A stretch of DNA of 64,000 nucleotides from Chitinophaga terrae (ex Kim and Jung 2007) (GTDB lineage Bacteria; Bacteroidota; Bacteroidia; Chitinophagales; Chitinophagaceae), in NCBI RefSeq assembly GCF_900107795.1, contig NZ_FNRL01000007.1:62001-126000 (forward strand). Direction: 5' to 3'. The translations under genes were made by a program, and so were the position numbers. The stretch's first letter is position 1. The number at the start of each line of letters is the position of its first letter. Shown here piece after piece: positions 55,339-63,548 of the stretch. A model generated the notes under the pieces. The model ran no database searches and had not been told where the DNA came from. It was given only the letters and a program-made list of their open reading frames with translations.

Positions 55339-56973
55339 TTATTTTACATATACTTCAATAATTGCATTTGTTGGTCTTCTTGGGGCCAGGAAAGTATCTA
55401 CCTGCTGGTAATTTTTCTTCAGTTCTTCCCTCAATGCAAACGGGAAAAAGTTGTTTAAGGTCGGTGCATATTCGTAAAGGATGAGATCATAATGCTTATT
55501 CTGTACCTTCTCTTTAAATGCCGCCAACTGCCGGTTGAACATCCCTACCCCCAAATGATACCATAATGGGAAGTCGGGCCCCGTCTCTGTACGGTATGGA
55601 ATAACAACCGCCAAAGGTGTCAATTCTGTCATGTTTAGCACTTTAATGTCTCCATTTTTCTTTTCTTTTACAACCGGTAATTGCAACAAACGATTTATTC
55701 CATTCACTGTAGAGGCCGGCATATAGATCTTTTTAAACGGAGCCAGATCTGTAAATACCCAGGTTGAAACCGGTACATCTGTGGTATCTGTGTTCACCAT
55801 AAAATTCCTCCTGTTCACCACGTTCTCATGCTCCCCGTTTTTATCAGCAACAACTTCCTGCGCCGGGAACAGGCGGTCTGTAAACCGGCCGATGTATTTC
55901 CACCAGGTACCGGACCACCAGAACAGCACAAGCGCGGTAGCGCCCGCCAGGGCTTTAGTACGATCCAGGTTCAGTTGCAGGAGGTCGACCAGGTAGGTGG
56001 CAATAAAGGCAAAAGCGAAGCTATGGAAGAAGATATTGTTATCAGGCGGGGTATAACTGGTGACCTGGAAAATAGCCGCTTCTCCCAGAATACCTATTGT
56101 CAGCAACGCGAACAGCACATCCCGGCGCTGCCGGAACCAGGCGTTCCAGCTTTTGATGCCAGCCGCCAGGCATAAGCCTACCAATACAAGGTAGCCTTTT
56201 ATCCAGTTGGAGTTACCCATGATCTCATCCGTAAAATCGTTCACCGCCAACCTGGAACTATGAGGCGGCTGCCCGTGGTTAAACCAATAGGCAAATCCCG
56301 GCATCAAAGGCGCTATAAATAAAATGGCAATTACCGCGTACATGCCAACAAATACCAGCAGGTCAACCCAGCGGCGGGTAACCAGGCAGTTGTAAGCCAG
56401 CAAACCTAAGCAAAGCATCAGCGCCATGCCCCCTCCATCCTGCTTCGTAAAGAGGGAAAGGAAAGTGAAGAATGCAGCGCCGGCCATCCAGGCATAACTA
56501 CGTTTACGGTTATCCGAAAAGATAGCTTTCAGCAAAAAACTTAGTCCAACCAGTTCATACACGATAACCGTCTGGTTATACCAGGGCCAGAAATTGAAAA
56601 AGGAATACGATAATACAAACACCAGCACAGAGAGGAAGCGAACGCCAGGCCTCACCTGCAAACTTTTCAAGATCGACCTGAAGGCCAATCCCGAGATAAT
56701 GTTGATGAACACCTGGGCTTTCACCAGTGAGATCATCTGGGGACCAAATATTTTAAAGAAGATAGCAGGAATGATCCAGTAACCATAACCTAAAGGCATC
56801 CCGAAATCCTTATATGGTATTTCGCCAATGGATAAACGGTATGCGCCTTCCCAGGAAAGAAAAATGTTGACACGGTAAGGAAATGTTACGAACAGTGGAA
56901 CCAGTGCTAAACCAATAATAATACAGATTTCGGCAATCGATAAGCGGCTCTGCTTTAGGGACATCGTTGGCAT
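55339..56973 (-). CDS. Polytopic membrane protein, GT-C glycosyltransferase-like
   Basis: A 544-residue protein with about ten to twelve hydrophobic helices in the first 400 residues and a soluble C-terminal part. The N-terminal loop SWEGAYRLSIGEIPYKDFGM, then PLGYGYWIIPAIFFKIFGP, has the pattern of the first loop of GT-C (ArnT/PMT-like) transferases that use polyprenyl-phosphate sugars. No certain family. It is divergent from the UbiA/DprE operon, so a role in using a polyprenyl-phosphoryl sugar made there is plausible but unproven. Confidence 0.65.
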   Translation of the reverse strand: MPTMSLKQSRLSIAEICIIIGLALVPLFVTFPYRVNIFLSWEGAYRLSIGEIPYKDFGMPLGYGYWIIPAIFFKIFGPQMISLVKAQVFINIISGLAFRSILKSLQVRPGVRFLSVLVFVLSYSFFNFWPWYNQTVIVYELVGLSFLLKAIFSDNRKRSYAWMAGAAFFTFLSLFTKQDGGGMALMLCLGLLAYNCLVTRRWVDLLVFVGMYAVIAILFIAPLMPGFAYWFNHGQPPHSSRLAVNDFTDEIMGNSNWIKGYLVLVGLCLAAGIKSWNAWFRQRRDVLFALLTIGILGEAAIFQVTSYTPPDNNIFFHSFAFAFIATYLVDLLQLNLDRTKALAGATALVLFWWSGTWWKYIGRFTDRLFPAQEVVADKNGEHENVVNRRNFMVNTDTTDVPVSTWVFTDLAPFKKIYMPASTVNGINRLLQLPVVKEKKNGDIKVLNMTELTPLAVVIPYRTETGPDFPLWYHLGVGMFNRQLAAFKEKVQNKHYDLILYEYAPTLNNFFPFALREELKKNYQQVDTFLAPRRPTNAIIEVYVK

Positions 56974-57025
56974 AAAAGATTGGGATTCTCAGTTAATTAT
57001 TATGTTACTGTTTAATGAACTGCGG

Positions 57026-57033
57026 CAAAAGTA
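57026..57033 (-). promoter_or_regulatory. Likely promoter -7 element for the GT-C-like gene
   Basis: On the minus strand this reads TACTTTTG, an exact TAnnTTTG match 52 bases before the start codon. Confidence 0.45.
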
Positions 57034-57086
57034 ATCGAATAAATTGTATCTTGACCCCGGAAAGAGACCAACTTTTTAAGTTCCCC

Positions 57087-57974
57087 ATGAAATTTATCAG
57101 ACTACTAAGGCCAAAACATTGGATCAAAAATGCGTTCCTGTTTATACCGCTTTTCTTTGCCGGAGAGATATTTCTTGTAGACAAAGTGATGACCGTACTG
57201 ATCGCATTTGCTTCCTTTAGCTTAATTGCCAGTAGTATTTATATCCTGAACGACTACCGTGATATAGAAGCCGACAGGCAACATCCGGTAAAGTGCAAAC
57301 GCCCGTTAGCCTCGGGAGAGATCTCTAAAACGGCAGCCCTGATGCTATTCATTGCCTGTATAGCCGGGGGTTTCGGATTAGGTTTCCTGGTTAAAGAGAA
57401 ATTCGTCTTTGTACTGAGCATCTACTTCGTTCTCAACCTTTTTTACTGCCTGGGGCTTAAAAATATTTCCATTCTCGACATTATTATCCTCTCCATCGGC
57501 TTTGTGCTGAGAGTAAAAGCGGGCGGAGTTGCCTCGGGGATCGCCATGTCGGAATGGCTTACCATTATGATCTTCCTGCTGGCTTTATTTATGGCTATCG
57601 CCAAACGCAGGGACGATATCCTGATCCGCCTTGATTCAGGCAAGGAAGTACGGAAAGCCAGCAAAGGATACAACATGGATTTCCTGAATGTGATGCTGGC
57701 GGTTGTTTCGGCAGTGATCATTGTTGCCTACCTGATGTACGCCATTGCACCAGAGACACAGGCAAGGTTCCATACTTACCGCCTTTATTATACAACCCTG
57801 TTCGTTATTGGCGGATTATTGCGATATTTGCAAATAACCTACGTGGAGAACAATACCGGTTCTCCCACCAAGATCCTATATAAAGACCGTTTTATTCAAT
57901 TAACCATACTCCTTTGGGTCCTGAGTTTTTATGTAATTATCTATTTACCAACAGATAAAAGCTTTTTTGAATAA
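57087..57974 (+). CDS. UbiA-family polyprenyl-phosphate phosphoribosyltransferase
   Basis: A 295-residue membrane enzyme. The start MKFIRLLRPKHWIKNAFLFI and the Asp-rich motif SIYILNDYRDIEADRQHPVK mark the decaprenyl-phosphate phosphoribosyltransferase branch of UbiA, which transfers 5-phosphoribose from PRPP to a polyprenyl phosphate. Second Asp region RRDDILIRLDSGKEVRKAS. The stop codon overlaps the next ATG by one base. I chose ATG 57087; the open frame extends to 57015. Confidence 0.9.
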   Translation: MKFIRLLRPKHWIKNAFLFIPLFFAGEIFLVDKVMTVLIAFASFSLIASSIYILNDYRDIEADRQHPVKCKRPLASGEISKTAALMLFIACIAGGFGLGFLVKEKFVFVLSIYFVLNLFYCLGLKNISILDIIILSIGFVLRVKAGGVASGIAMSEWLTIMIFLLALFMAIAKRRDDILIRLDSGKEVRKASKGYNMDFLNVMLAVVSAVIIVAYLMYAIAPETQARFHTYRLYYTTLFVIGGLLRYLQITYVENNTGSPTKILYKDRFIQLTILLWVLSFYVIIYLPTDKSFFE

Positions 57975-59305
57975 TGCAAAAACGGTTATCCAACTGGGGA
58001 AATTACCCGGTTATTACCAGTGAAGAAAATGCGTTTACCCAGGAAGATCAGTTAAAAAGATATGTAGCTGCTCATAAAGGTATCATTGCCAGGGGAAATG
58101 GCCGTTGTTACGGCGACGCTTCCCTTGGAAAGAACAACGTATCCATGCTCCGGTACGATAAAGTGCTGGCGTTCGATGTGCAGCAGGGAATTTTAGATGT
58201 ACAGGCGGGGGTGACGCTGGATCAGCTGCTGGAGATCATTGTTCCGAAAGGCTGGTTCCTCCCGGTAACTCCCGGTACCAAATATATTACTGTAGGAGGC
58301 GCAGTAGCTTCCGATGTGCATGGCAAAAATCACCATGTCGACGGTACCTTCTCCAATCACGTGATTGATATGGATGTACTGCTGGCAGATGGTACAGTTA
58401 TGACCTGCGGCCCCGACCGCCACACCGACCTGTTCCAGGCTACCGCCGGGGGAATGGGGCTTACCGGTATTATCACCCGGGTGAAGTTCACGCTTAAGAA
58501 GATCAGCACTGCCTATATCCGTCAGTCGCAATTCAAAGCGGCCAACCTGGATGAAGTACTTCGCCTGTTCGACGAATACAAGCACTATACTTACAGCATG
58601 GCGTGGATCGATTGCCTGCAGAAAGGCGATTCGTTCGGTAGGAGTATCCTCATCGTGGGAGAACATGCTACACCCGAAGAACTGAATGCGCAACAGCGGA
58701 AAGCGCCTTTAACGATCCCGCCTAAACGAAAGCTGGTAGTTCCTTTTAATCTTCCGTCTTTCGTTCTGAACAAGCTGACAGTCAAGGCATTCAACGCCTT
58801 GTACTACGCCAAGAACTATAAGAAGGAAATGCACAAAGTGATCCCCTACGAGCCGTTCTTCTACCCGCTGGACGCTATTCTGCACTGGAACAGGGGTTAC
58901 GGGAAAGCTGGTTTTGTACAATACCAATTCGTTTTGTCGCTGGATCAGAAAGAAGGACTGGTAGCAATCATGAAGCGGATCAGTGAAAAAGGCTGGGGGT
59001 CGTTCCTTACCGTATTGAAAGTATTCGGCCCCCAGGATAGCCTCATCTCCTTCCCTATGGAAGGTTATACGCTGGCGATGGATTTCCCTGTAAGAAAAGG
59101 GTTGTTTGAATTCCTGGACGAGCTGGACGAGATCGTTCTGCAATACGGGGGGCGCCTGTACCTGTCGAAAGACGCCAGGATGCAGCAACAGATCTTCTGG
59201 AAAAGCTACCCTAACGCCCAGGCCTTTGCGGATATTGTTAAACAATACAACCCCGAAGCCCGTTTCGAATCGCTGCAGTCAGCACGTTTATTACTTACAA
59301 AATAA
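57974..59305 (+). CDS. DprE1-like FAD-dependent polyprenylphosphoryl-ribose 2'-oxidase
   Basis: A 443-residue VAO-type flavoprotein. FAD-binding motifs are GIIARGNGRCYGDASLG and ITVGGAVASDVHGKNHHVDG, which closely resembles the DprE1 consensus including the GKNHH stretch. The C-terminal substrate-binding half has GYTLAMDFPVRKGLFEFLDE and GGRLYLSKDAR. Mycobacterial Cys387 aligns with Ala368, and Lys418 aligns with Lys399. Together with the SDR downstream it would epimerise polyprenylphosphoryl-ribose to -arabinose. Confidence 0.92.
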   Translation: MQKRLSNWGNYPVITSEENAFTQEDQLKRYVAAHKGIIARGNGRCYGDASLGKNNVSMLRYDKVLAFDVQQGILDVQAGVTLDQLLEIIVPKGWFLPVTPGTKYITVGGAVASDVHGKNHHVDGTFSNHVIDMDVLLADGTVMTCGPDRHTDLFQATAGGMGLTGIITRVKFTLKKISTAYIRQSQFKAANLDEVLRLFDEYKHYTYSMAWIDCLQKGDSFGRSILIVGEHATPEELNAQQRKAPLTIPPKRKLVVPFNLPSFVLNKLTVKAFNALYYAKNYKKEMHKVIPYEPFFYPLDAILHWNRGYGKAGFVQYQFVLSLDQKEGLVAIMKRISEKGWGSFLTVLKVFGPQDSLISFPMEGYTLAMDFPVRKGLFEFLDELDEIVLQYGGRLYLSKDARMQQQIFWKSYPNAQAFADIVKQYNPEARFESLQSARLLLTK

Positions 59306-59323
59306 TTATCTCGCTTACCATAC

Positions 59324-60055
59324 ATGCCAACAGTTTTATTATTAGGCGCAGGTTCGGACATGGCTATTGCATTAGCCAGGAAATATGCTTCCGAAAAATA
59401 TGACGTACAATTAGCTGGTCGCAATACCAAAGCCCTCGAACCATTAATGCAGGATCTGCAGGTAAGATATGGCGTCAATGCATCTGTTCATGCTTTTGAT
59501 GCTACAGACTATAACAGTCATGCTTCTTTCTTTCATTCCTTACCGGTGATCCCTGATACAACCATCTGTGTATTTGGCTACCTGGGCGACCAGGCAACTG
59601 CGCAGCAAAACTGGCAGGAAGCAGCGCAGATCATTCACACGAACTATACCGGCGCAGTTTCTATCCTGAACATTGCAGCGGAAACATACGAGAAGGCCGG
59701 AAAAGGTACGATTATAGGTATCAGCTCGGTGGCGGGAGAAAGAGGAAGGCAGAGTAATTATATTTATGGTAGCGCAAAAGCAGGTTTTACAGCATATTTA
59801 AGCGGTCTGCGAAACCGAATGGCAAAATCAAACGTACATGTAATGAGTGTTTTACCAGGCTTTGTAAACACACAGATGACGCAGCATCTTAAACTTCCCC
59901 CGCTTCTAACCGCGCAGCCGGAAGATGTAGCGAATGCTATCCGGAAAGCCGATAAGGGTCGAAAAAATGTTCTGTACGTTAAGTGGCAATGGAAGTTTAT
60001 TATGCTTATTATTAAAACTATCCCTGAAGCAATATTTAAAAAACTATCATTGTGA
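59324..60055 (+). CDS. DprE2-like short-chain dehydrogenase
   Basis: A 243-residue SDR. The nucleotide-binding start VLLLGAGSDMAIALARKYAS, the active-site IIGISSVAGERGRQSNYIYG followed by SAKAGF (Tyr-x-x-x-Lys) and the C-terminal hydrophobic helix WKFIMLIIKTIPEAIFKKL fit DprE2, which reduces the keto intermediate made by DprE1. The 18-base gap to the DprE1-like gene and the overlap with the HAD gene mark one operon. Confidence 0.9.
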   Translation: MPTVLLLGAGSDMAIALARKYASEKYDVQLAGRNTKALEPLMQDLQVRYGVNASVHAFDATDYNSHASFFHSLPVIPDTTICVFGYLGDQATAQQNWQEAAQIIHTNYTGAVSILNIAAETYEKAGKGTIIGISSVAGERGRQSNYIYGSAKAGFTAYLSGLRNRMAKSNVHVMSVLPGFVNTQMTQHLKLPPLLTAQPEDVANAIRKADKGRKNVLYVKWQWKFIMLIIKTIPEAIFKKLSL

Positions 60056-60642
60056 TCATTGCTTTTTTTGATTTTGATGGCACTATTACCCGTAAAGACA
60101 CCCTATGGGAAATCATCCGGTTTCACCGTGGAAGCGCCAGTCTTTACGCCGGTATGGTGCAGTTACTTCCTTCCCTGATCCGTTTCAAACTAAACCTTAT
60201 CAGTGCGCAATCGATGAAAGAACAGGTGTTAGCCTATTTTTTTGCAGAAATGAATTCAACTGCGTTTAAGCGTTGCTGTGAGGCTTTCTGTAAAGAGAAA
60301 TTGCCCCGCCTCATACGCCCCCAGGCCCTGGCTGCTATCAAAGAACACCAGAGAAATGGTCATCATGTTGTAGTGGTTACCGCCTCGGCCCAGGACTGGG
60401 TAGCGCCCTGGTGCAGAACCGAAAATATCATCTGCCTGGGCACCCAGCTTGAAGTGCATCAACAGAAGATCACCGGCAAAATTCTGGGAGCCAACTGCAA
60501 CGGGGAAGAAAAAGTGAACAGGATCAAAAAGGCATACCGCCTGGAGAACTTCAAAACTATTTACGCCTACGGCGATACGAAAGGCGACCTGCCCATGCTG
60601 GAGTTGGCGCAGCACAAAATCTATAAACCCTTCCGTTCTTAG
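60052..60642 (+). CDS. HAD-IB family phosphatase
   Basis: A 196-residue HAD hydrolase starting at GTG 60052, overlapping the SDR stop by 4 bases. FFDFDGTITRKDTLWEIIRF carries the Asp nucleophile (Asp7) and acid/base (Asp9). VVTASAQDWVAPWC is motif 2, and AYGDTKGDLPMLELA is motif 4. It resembles SerB/phospholipid-phosphatase HAD-IB proteins. By context it may remove the 5-phosphate from polyprenylphosphoryl-5-phosphoribose, a step done by a PAP2 protein in mycobacteria. This is inference. Confidence 0.85.
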   Translation: MIIAFFDFDGTITRKDTLWEIIRFHRGSASLYAGMVQLLPSLIRFKLNLISAQSMKEQVLAYFFAEMNSTAFKRCCEAFCKEKLPRLIRPQALAAIKEHQRNGHHVVVVTASAQDWVAPWCRTENIICLGTQLEVHQQKITGKILGANCNGEEKVNRIKKAYRLENFKTIYAYGDTKGDLPMLELAQHKIYKPFRS

Positions 60643-60890
60643 CACGCAAAGGGGCAAAGTTTGCAAAGAGGCATAAGGATTTTTTTAAGAGACATAAGGA
60701 AATTTTATTAAGGGACATAAGAAGGAAAGGAAGAAAAGGAGGCGAAGAATATGTTATGTAATACAATCTTCAATCCTTTGTTTTCTTATTTCCCTTAAAA
60801 AAAATTTCCTTATGTCTCTTAAAAAAATCCTTATGCCTCTTTGCAAACTTTGCCCCTTTGCGTGAAACCTCGCGCCTCTGCGTGAAATAA
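60643..60890. repeat. Long palindromic intergenic repeat, copy 4
   Basis: It begins at the base after the HAD stop codon. Outer arms of ~64 bases are perfectly complementary (CACGCAAAGGGGCAAAG, TTTGCAAAGAGGCATAAGG, TTAAGAGACATAAGGAAATT). Inner pairing is looser, and the apex carries GTTATGTAATAC within GAAGA/TCTTC. The right end has an extra AACCTCGCGCCTCTGCGTGAAA unit absent from the left (given here as AACCTCGCGCCTCTGCGTGA). Confidence 0.9.
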
Positions 60891-60925
60891 AAAATGCCTC
60901 ACCATTACGGTAAGGCACTTTTTAT
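60887..60925 (-). terminator. Hairpin terminator of the desaturase gene
   Basis: TGCCTCACC and GGTAAGGCA pair with one mismatch around a 5-base loop, with A and T runs on either side. It lies about 45 bases after the desaturase stop. Confidence 0.7.
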
Positions 60926-60968
60926 TATTGTAACAGATTGATTGTACTTGATTATACTATATACCCAA

Positions 60969-61751
60969 CTAAGCGGCGTTCACCTTCTTCATTGGGGTGG
61001 CTGTAGCTACTACGGCTGGTTTCAGCTTAATGATACCGATAAAGTTCATCAGCTTCATCACCTGGTAGCTTGGGTCCAGCTCGTACCATTTTTTAGCGAA
61101 GTTCGGGCTGTCTTTAAACTTGTGGTGATTGTTCTGGAACAATTCTCCCAACAGTACTACGCCCCATGGTGAAGTGTTGCGGGAATGATCGCCGTTATCG
61201 AAATTCTGGTAACCATATTTATGTCCGCACCAGTTAACTACTGCGCCCTGTACAGGCCCCATCAGGAAATGGATAGGCAGCAAGAGGTACAGGTACCACA
61301 TGCCGGCAGGAACAAAAGCTACGTAGAATGCGATGTAGGCAGCAATCCAGGCTAACCTGGTGATGTTGCTGTCACCGATTTTATCCATTGCTTTCCATTC
61401 CGGTAACGGATCGGCAGTGAACTGCGGATCTACAGTGCTGGTATTGTTTACGAAACCGTTGTAAATTTTACGGGTTTGAACCATCATTGTCCAAACGTCT
61501 TTGAAGAAGTGTGGAGAATGCGGGTCTTTTTCCGTATCACTGTACTCGTGGTGCATACGATGCATTACCCCATACGCCCTTGGGATCAGGTAAGATGATC
61601 CCTGGAAGAACCAGGTGCAGAAATAGAAAAAACGCTCCCAGAACTTGCTGGTAGTGTACATCTGGTGAGATGCGTACCTATGTAAATAAAACGTGTGAAA
61701 AAACAAGGAACAGAACCAGTGCACACAGAAGAATATGAGGATTACAGTCAT
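60969..61751 (-). CDS. Membrane acyl-CoA/acyl-lipid desaturase
   Basis: A 260-residue integral membrane di-iron desaturase. His boxes are HRYASH (HxxxxH), HRMHH (HxxHH) and a third box in LFQNNHHKF. Hydrophobic segments surround the first two boxes and one lies before the third, as in Δ9-type desaturases. It would add double bonds to membrane fatty acids. It is monocistronic, with an exact -7 element upstream. Confidence 0.94.
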   Translation of the reverse strand: MTVILIFFCVHWFCSLFFHTFYLHRYASHQMYTTSKFWERFFYFCTWFFQGSSYLIPRAYGVMHRMHHEYSDTEKDPHSPHFFKDVWTMMVQTRKIYNGFVNNTSTVDPQFTADPLPEWKAMDKIGDSNITRLAWIAAYIAFYVAFVPAGMWYLYLLLPIHFLMGPVQGAVVNWCGHKYGYQNFDNGDHSRNTSPWGVVLLGELFQNNHHKFKDSPNFAKKWYELDPSYQVMKLMNFIGIIKLKPAVVATATPMKKVNAA

Positions 61752-61781
61752 TTCAGATTTTTATAAGTGACAATTAAACGC

Positions 61782-61789
61782 CAAAGGTA
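61782..61789 (-). promoter_or_regulatory. Likely promoter -7 element for the desaturase gene
   Basis: On the minus strand this reads TACCTTTG, an exact TAnnTTTG match 30 bases before the ATG. Confidence 0.5.
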
Positions 61790-61856
61790 ACGCTAAAGGA
61801 TGGGATATGCCGTAAAAAATAGCGTTGAGAAGGTGAATGAAATGTTAAAAATAATT

Positions 61857-63500
61857 TTACTGTTTTACTTTCCTTACCCAGCGCAGTTCCAGCAGGTTCA
61901 TGCCATTGTTGTATAAACCCTGTACATTGGGTTGCACCAACCGTATCACTTCATCATAAAACAGCGGCACCACGGCTGCATCTTCTGTGACCATCCTGTC
62001 CATCTCCCGGTAAAGCGTATATCGTATGCTGTCGTTATTCTCTTTCAGCGCCTGCTCGTATAGCCTGTCAAAAGCCGGGTTGCGGTAACGGGTATAGTTA
62101 GGCGGCGCGGGGTTATTCCCGTAAAAAACTGTCAGGTAGCTTTCTGCATCGGGGTAGTCGGCAATCCATGAGGCCCTGAAAAACAGCGCCAGCGACCTGG
62201 ATGTTTGTTCCAGCAACACTCCTTTCTGTACCACTTCTACCTGTACACGAATCCCCACTTCCTGCAGCTGGTTAGCCACATAATTAGCCAGATCGGCGTA
62301 AGCCGGAATAGAGAGCAACCTGATCACCGGCAATCCTTTCCCTCCCGGGAAGCCCGCTTCCTTCAGCAGCGCCCTGGCGGTAGCCGGAGAATATGGATAG
62401 CCTTTGACTTTCTGAGGGTCGAAAGACGGTAACCCCGCCGGCACAAAACCCGACAATGCAGCAGTTCCGATACCGTTCCGCAGGTAGGTCATCATTTTCG
62501 TACGATCGATCCCGTAGTTGATCGCCTGCCGGATCTTTTTTATACGGAGTGGACTGTTTTTTACCAACGGGTTGCTGCTGTCCATCAAAATACCAAGATA
62601 TTCCGTATTCAGGTAGGCATGTTTGCTTAACACCATCTTCCCCTCCCACTCCTTTTTCAACTTCCCCTGCTTGGTGAGCACTTCGTCTTTAAATGATGGT
62701 TCAATGTCGTTCATAAAATCCAGTTGCCCCTGGCGGAAAAGCAGGAATTCAGATGCCTTGCTTTCCAGGAAGCTGATCTGCACAGCCTCAAGGTAAGGCA
62801 GTTGATGCCCGGTACTGTCTTTCTCAAAGTAACGCGGGTTCCTGTGCAGCACCAGCGCCTGGCCCTCATCCCAGAAGAAAAACCTGAAAGGGCCGCTGCC
62901 ACAGGGGTGATTCCTGAAATCCTTTCCATATTTATTCACCACTTCAAAGGGTACTATACTGCAGTATTGCATGCTGAGGATACCTAATACCGGATGGAAT
63001 GGCTGGAACAGGGTAAGCTGGAAAGTACTGTCGTCCAGCGCCTGAAAACCCGTTTCAGGATTAAGGCGGCCATTGAAAAGCCAGGCGCCGGGAGAAGCAG
63101 TAGCAGGATCGAGCAGGCGCCGGAGACTGTACACCACGTCACCAGCCACCAGCTTGCGCCCTTTGCCACCCGGAAACGCCTCGTTATCGTGGAAATAAAC
63201 ATCTGTTCTTAAATGGAAGGTATAAGTCAAATGATCATCGGATACCTCCCAGGATCTAGCCACCGATGGCCGGATGGCCAATGCAGTATCGGTTTCCACC
63301 AATGTATTGTATAATAACTTCGCCGCCCAGATCACTTCCTGGCTTTTGGCAAATGCCGGATCAAGGCTGCTGATAGCATTAACGCTGTTATAACGGAAAA
63401 CATCCAGGCTTTGCGACCGGCGGTTGTTGCACGATAAGGTCACCAGGAACAACAGTATCCAGGCGCTGCTTCTAACCGCTTGACAATAATAACATTTCAT
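61857..63500 (-). CDS. ABC-type peptide-binding lipoprotein (SBP family 5)
   Basis: A 547-residue solute-binding protein. The N-terminus is MKCYYCQAVRSSAWILLFLV and ends in a lipobox TLSC. Features of family 5 (OppA/DppA) are NAISSLDPAFAKSQEVIWAA, DVYFHDNEAFPGGKGRKLVA (the KFHDG-type signature), DVVYSLRRLLDP and the IKKIRQAINYGIDRTKMMTY segment. It would deliver oligopeptides to an ABC permease; no permease genes are adjacent in the window. It is divergent from the M1 peptidase gene, hinting at joint peptide use. Confidence 0.92.
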   Translation of the reverse strand: MKCYYCQAVRSSAWILLFLVTLSCNNRRSQSLDVFRYNSVNAISSLDPAFAKSQEVIWAAKLLYNTLVETDTALAIRPSVARSWEVSDDHLTYTFHLRTDVYFHDNEAFPGGKGRKLVAGDVVYSLRRLLDPATASPGAWLFNGRLNPETGFQALDDSTFQLTLFQPFHPVLGILSMQYCSIVPFEVVNKYGKDFRNHPCGSGPFRFFFWDEGQALVLHRNPRYFEKDSTGHQLPYLEAVQISFLESKASEFLLFRQGQLDFMNDIEPSFKDEVLTKQGKLKKEWEGKMVLSKHAYLNTEYLGILMDSSNPLVKNSPLRIKKIRQAINYGIDRTKMMTYLRNGIGTAALSGFVPAGLPSFDPQKVKGYPYSPATARALLKEAGFPGGKGLPVIRLLSIPAYADLANYVANQLQEVGIRVQVEVVQKGVLLEQTSRSLALFFRASWIADYPDAESYLTVFYGNNPAPPNYTRYRNPAFDRLYEQALKENNDSIRYTLYREMDRMVTEDAAVVPLFYDEVIRLVQPNVQGLYNNGMNLLELRWVRKVKQ

Positions 63501-63548
63501 TTGACAGTAAATTAATATCTTTCCGGTTAAAACAGACTAAAATTAATT

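Noticed and set aside
20757-60890. The palindromes as a CRISPR array or insertion sequence
   Set aside because: No regular spacers and no transposase frame; they are scattered single palindromes.
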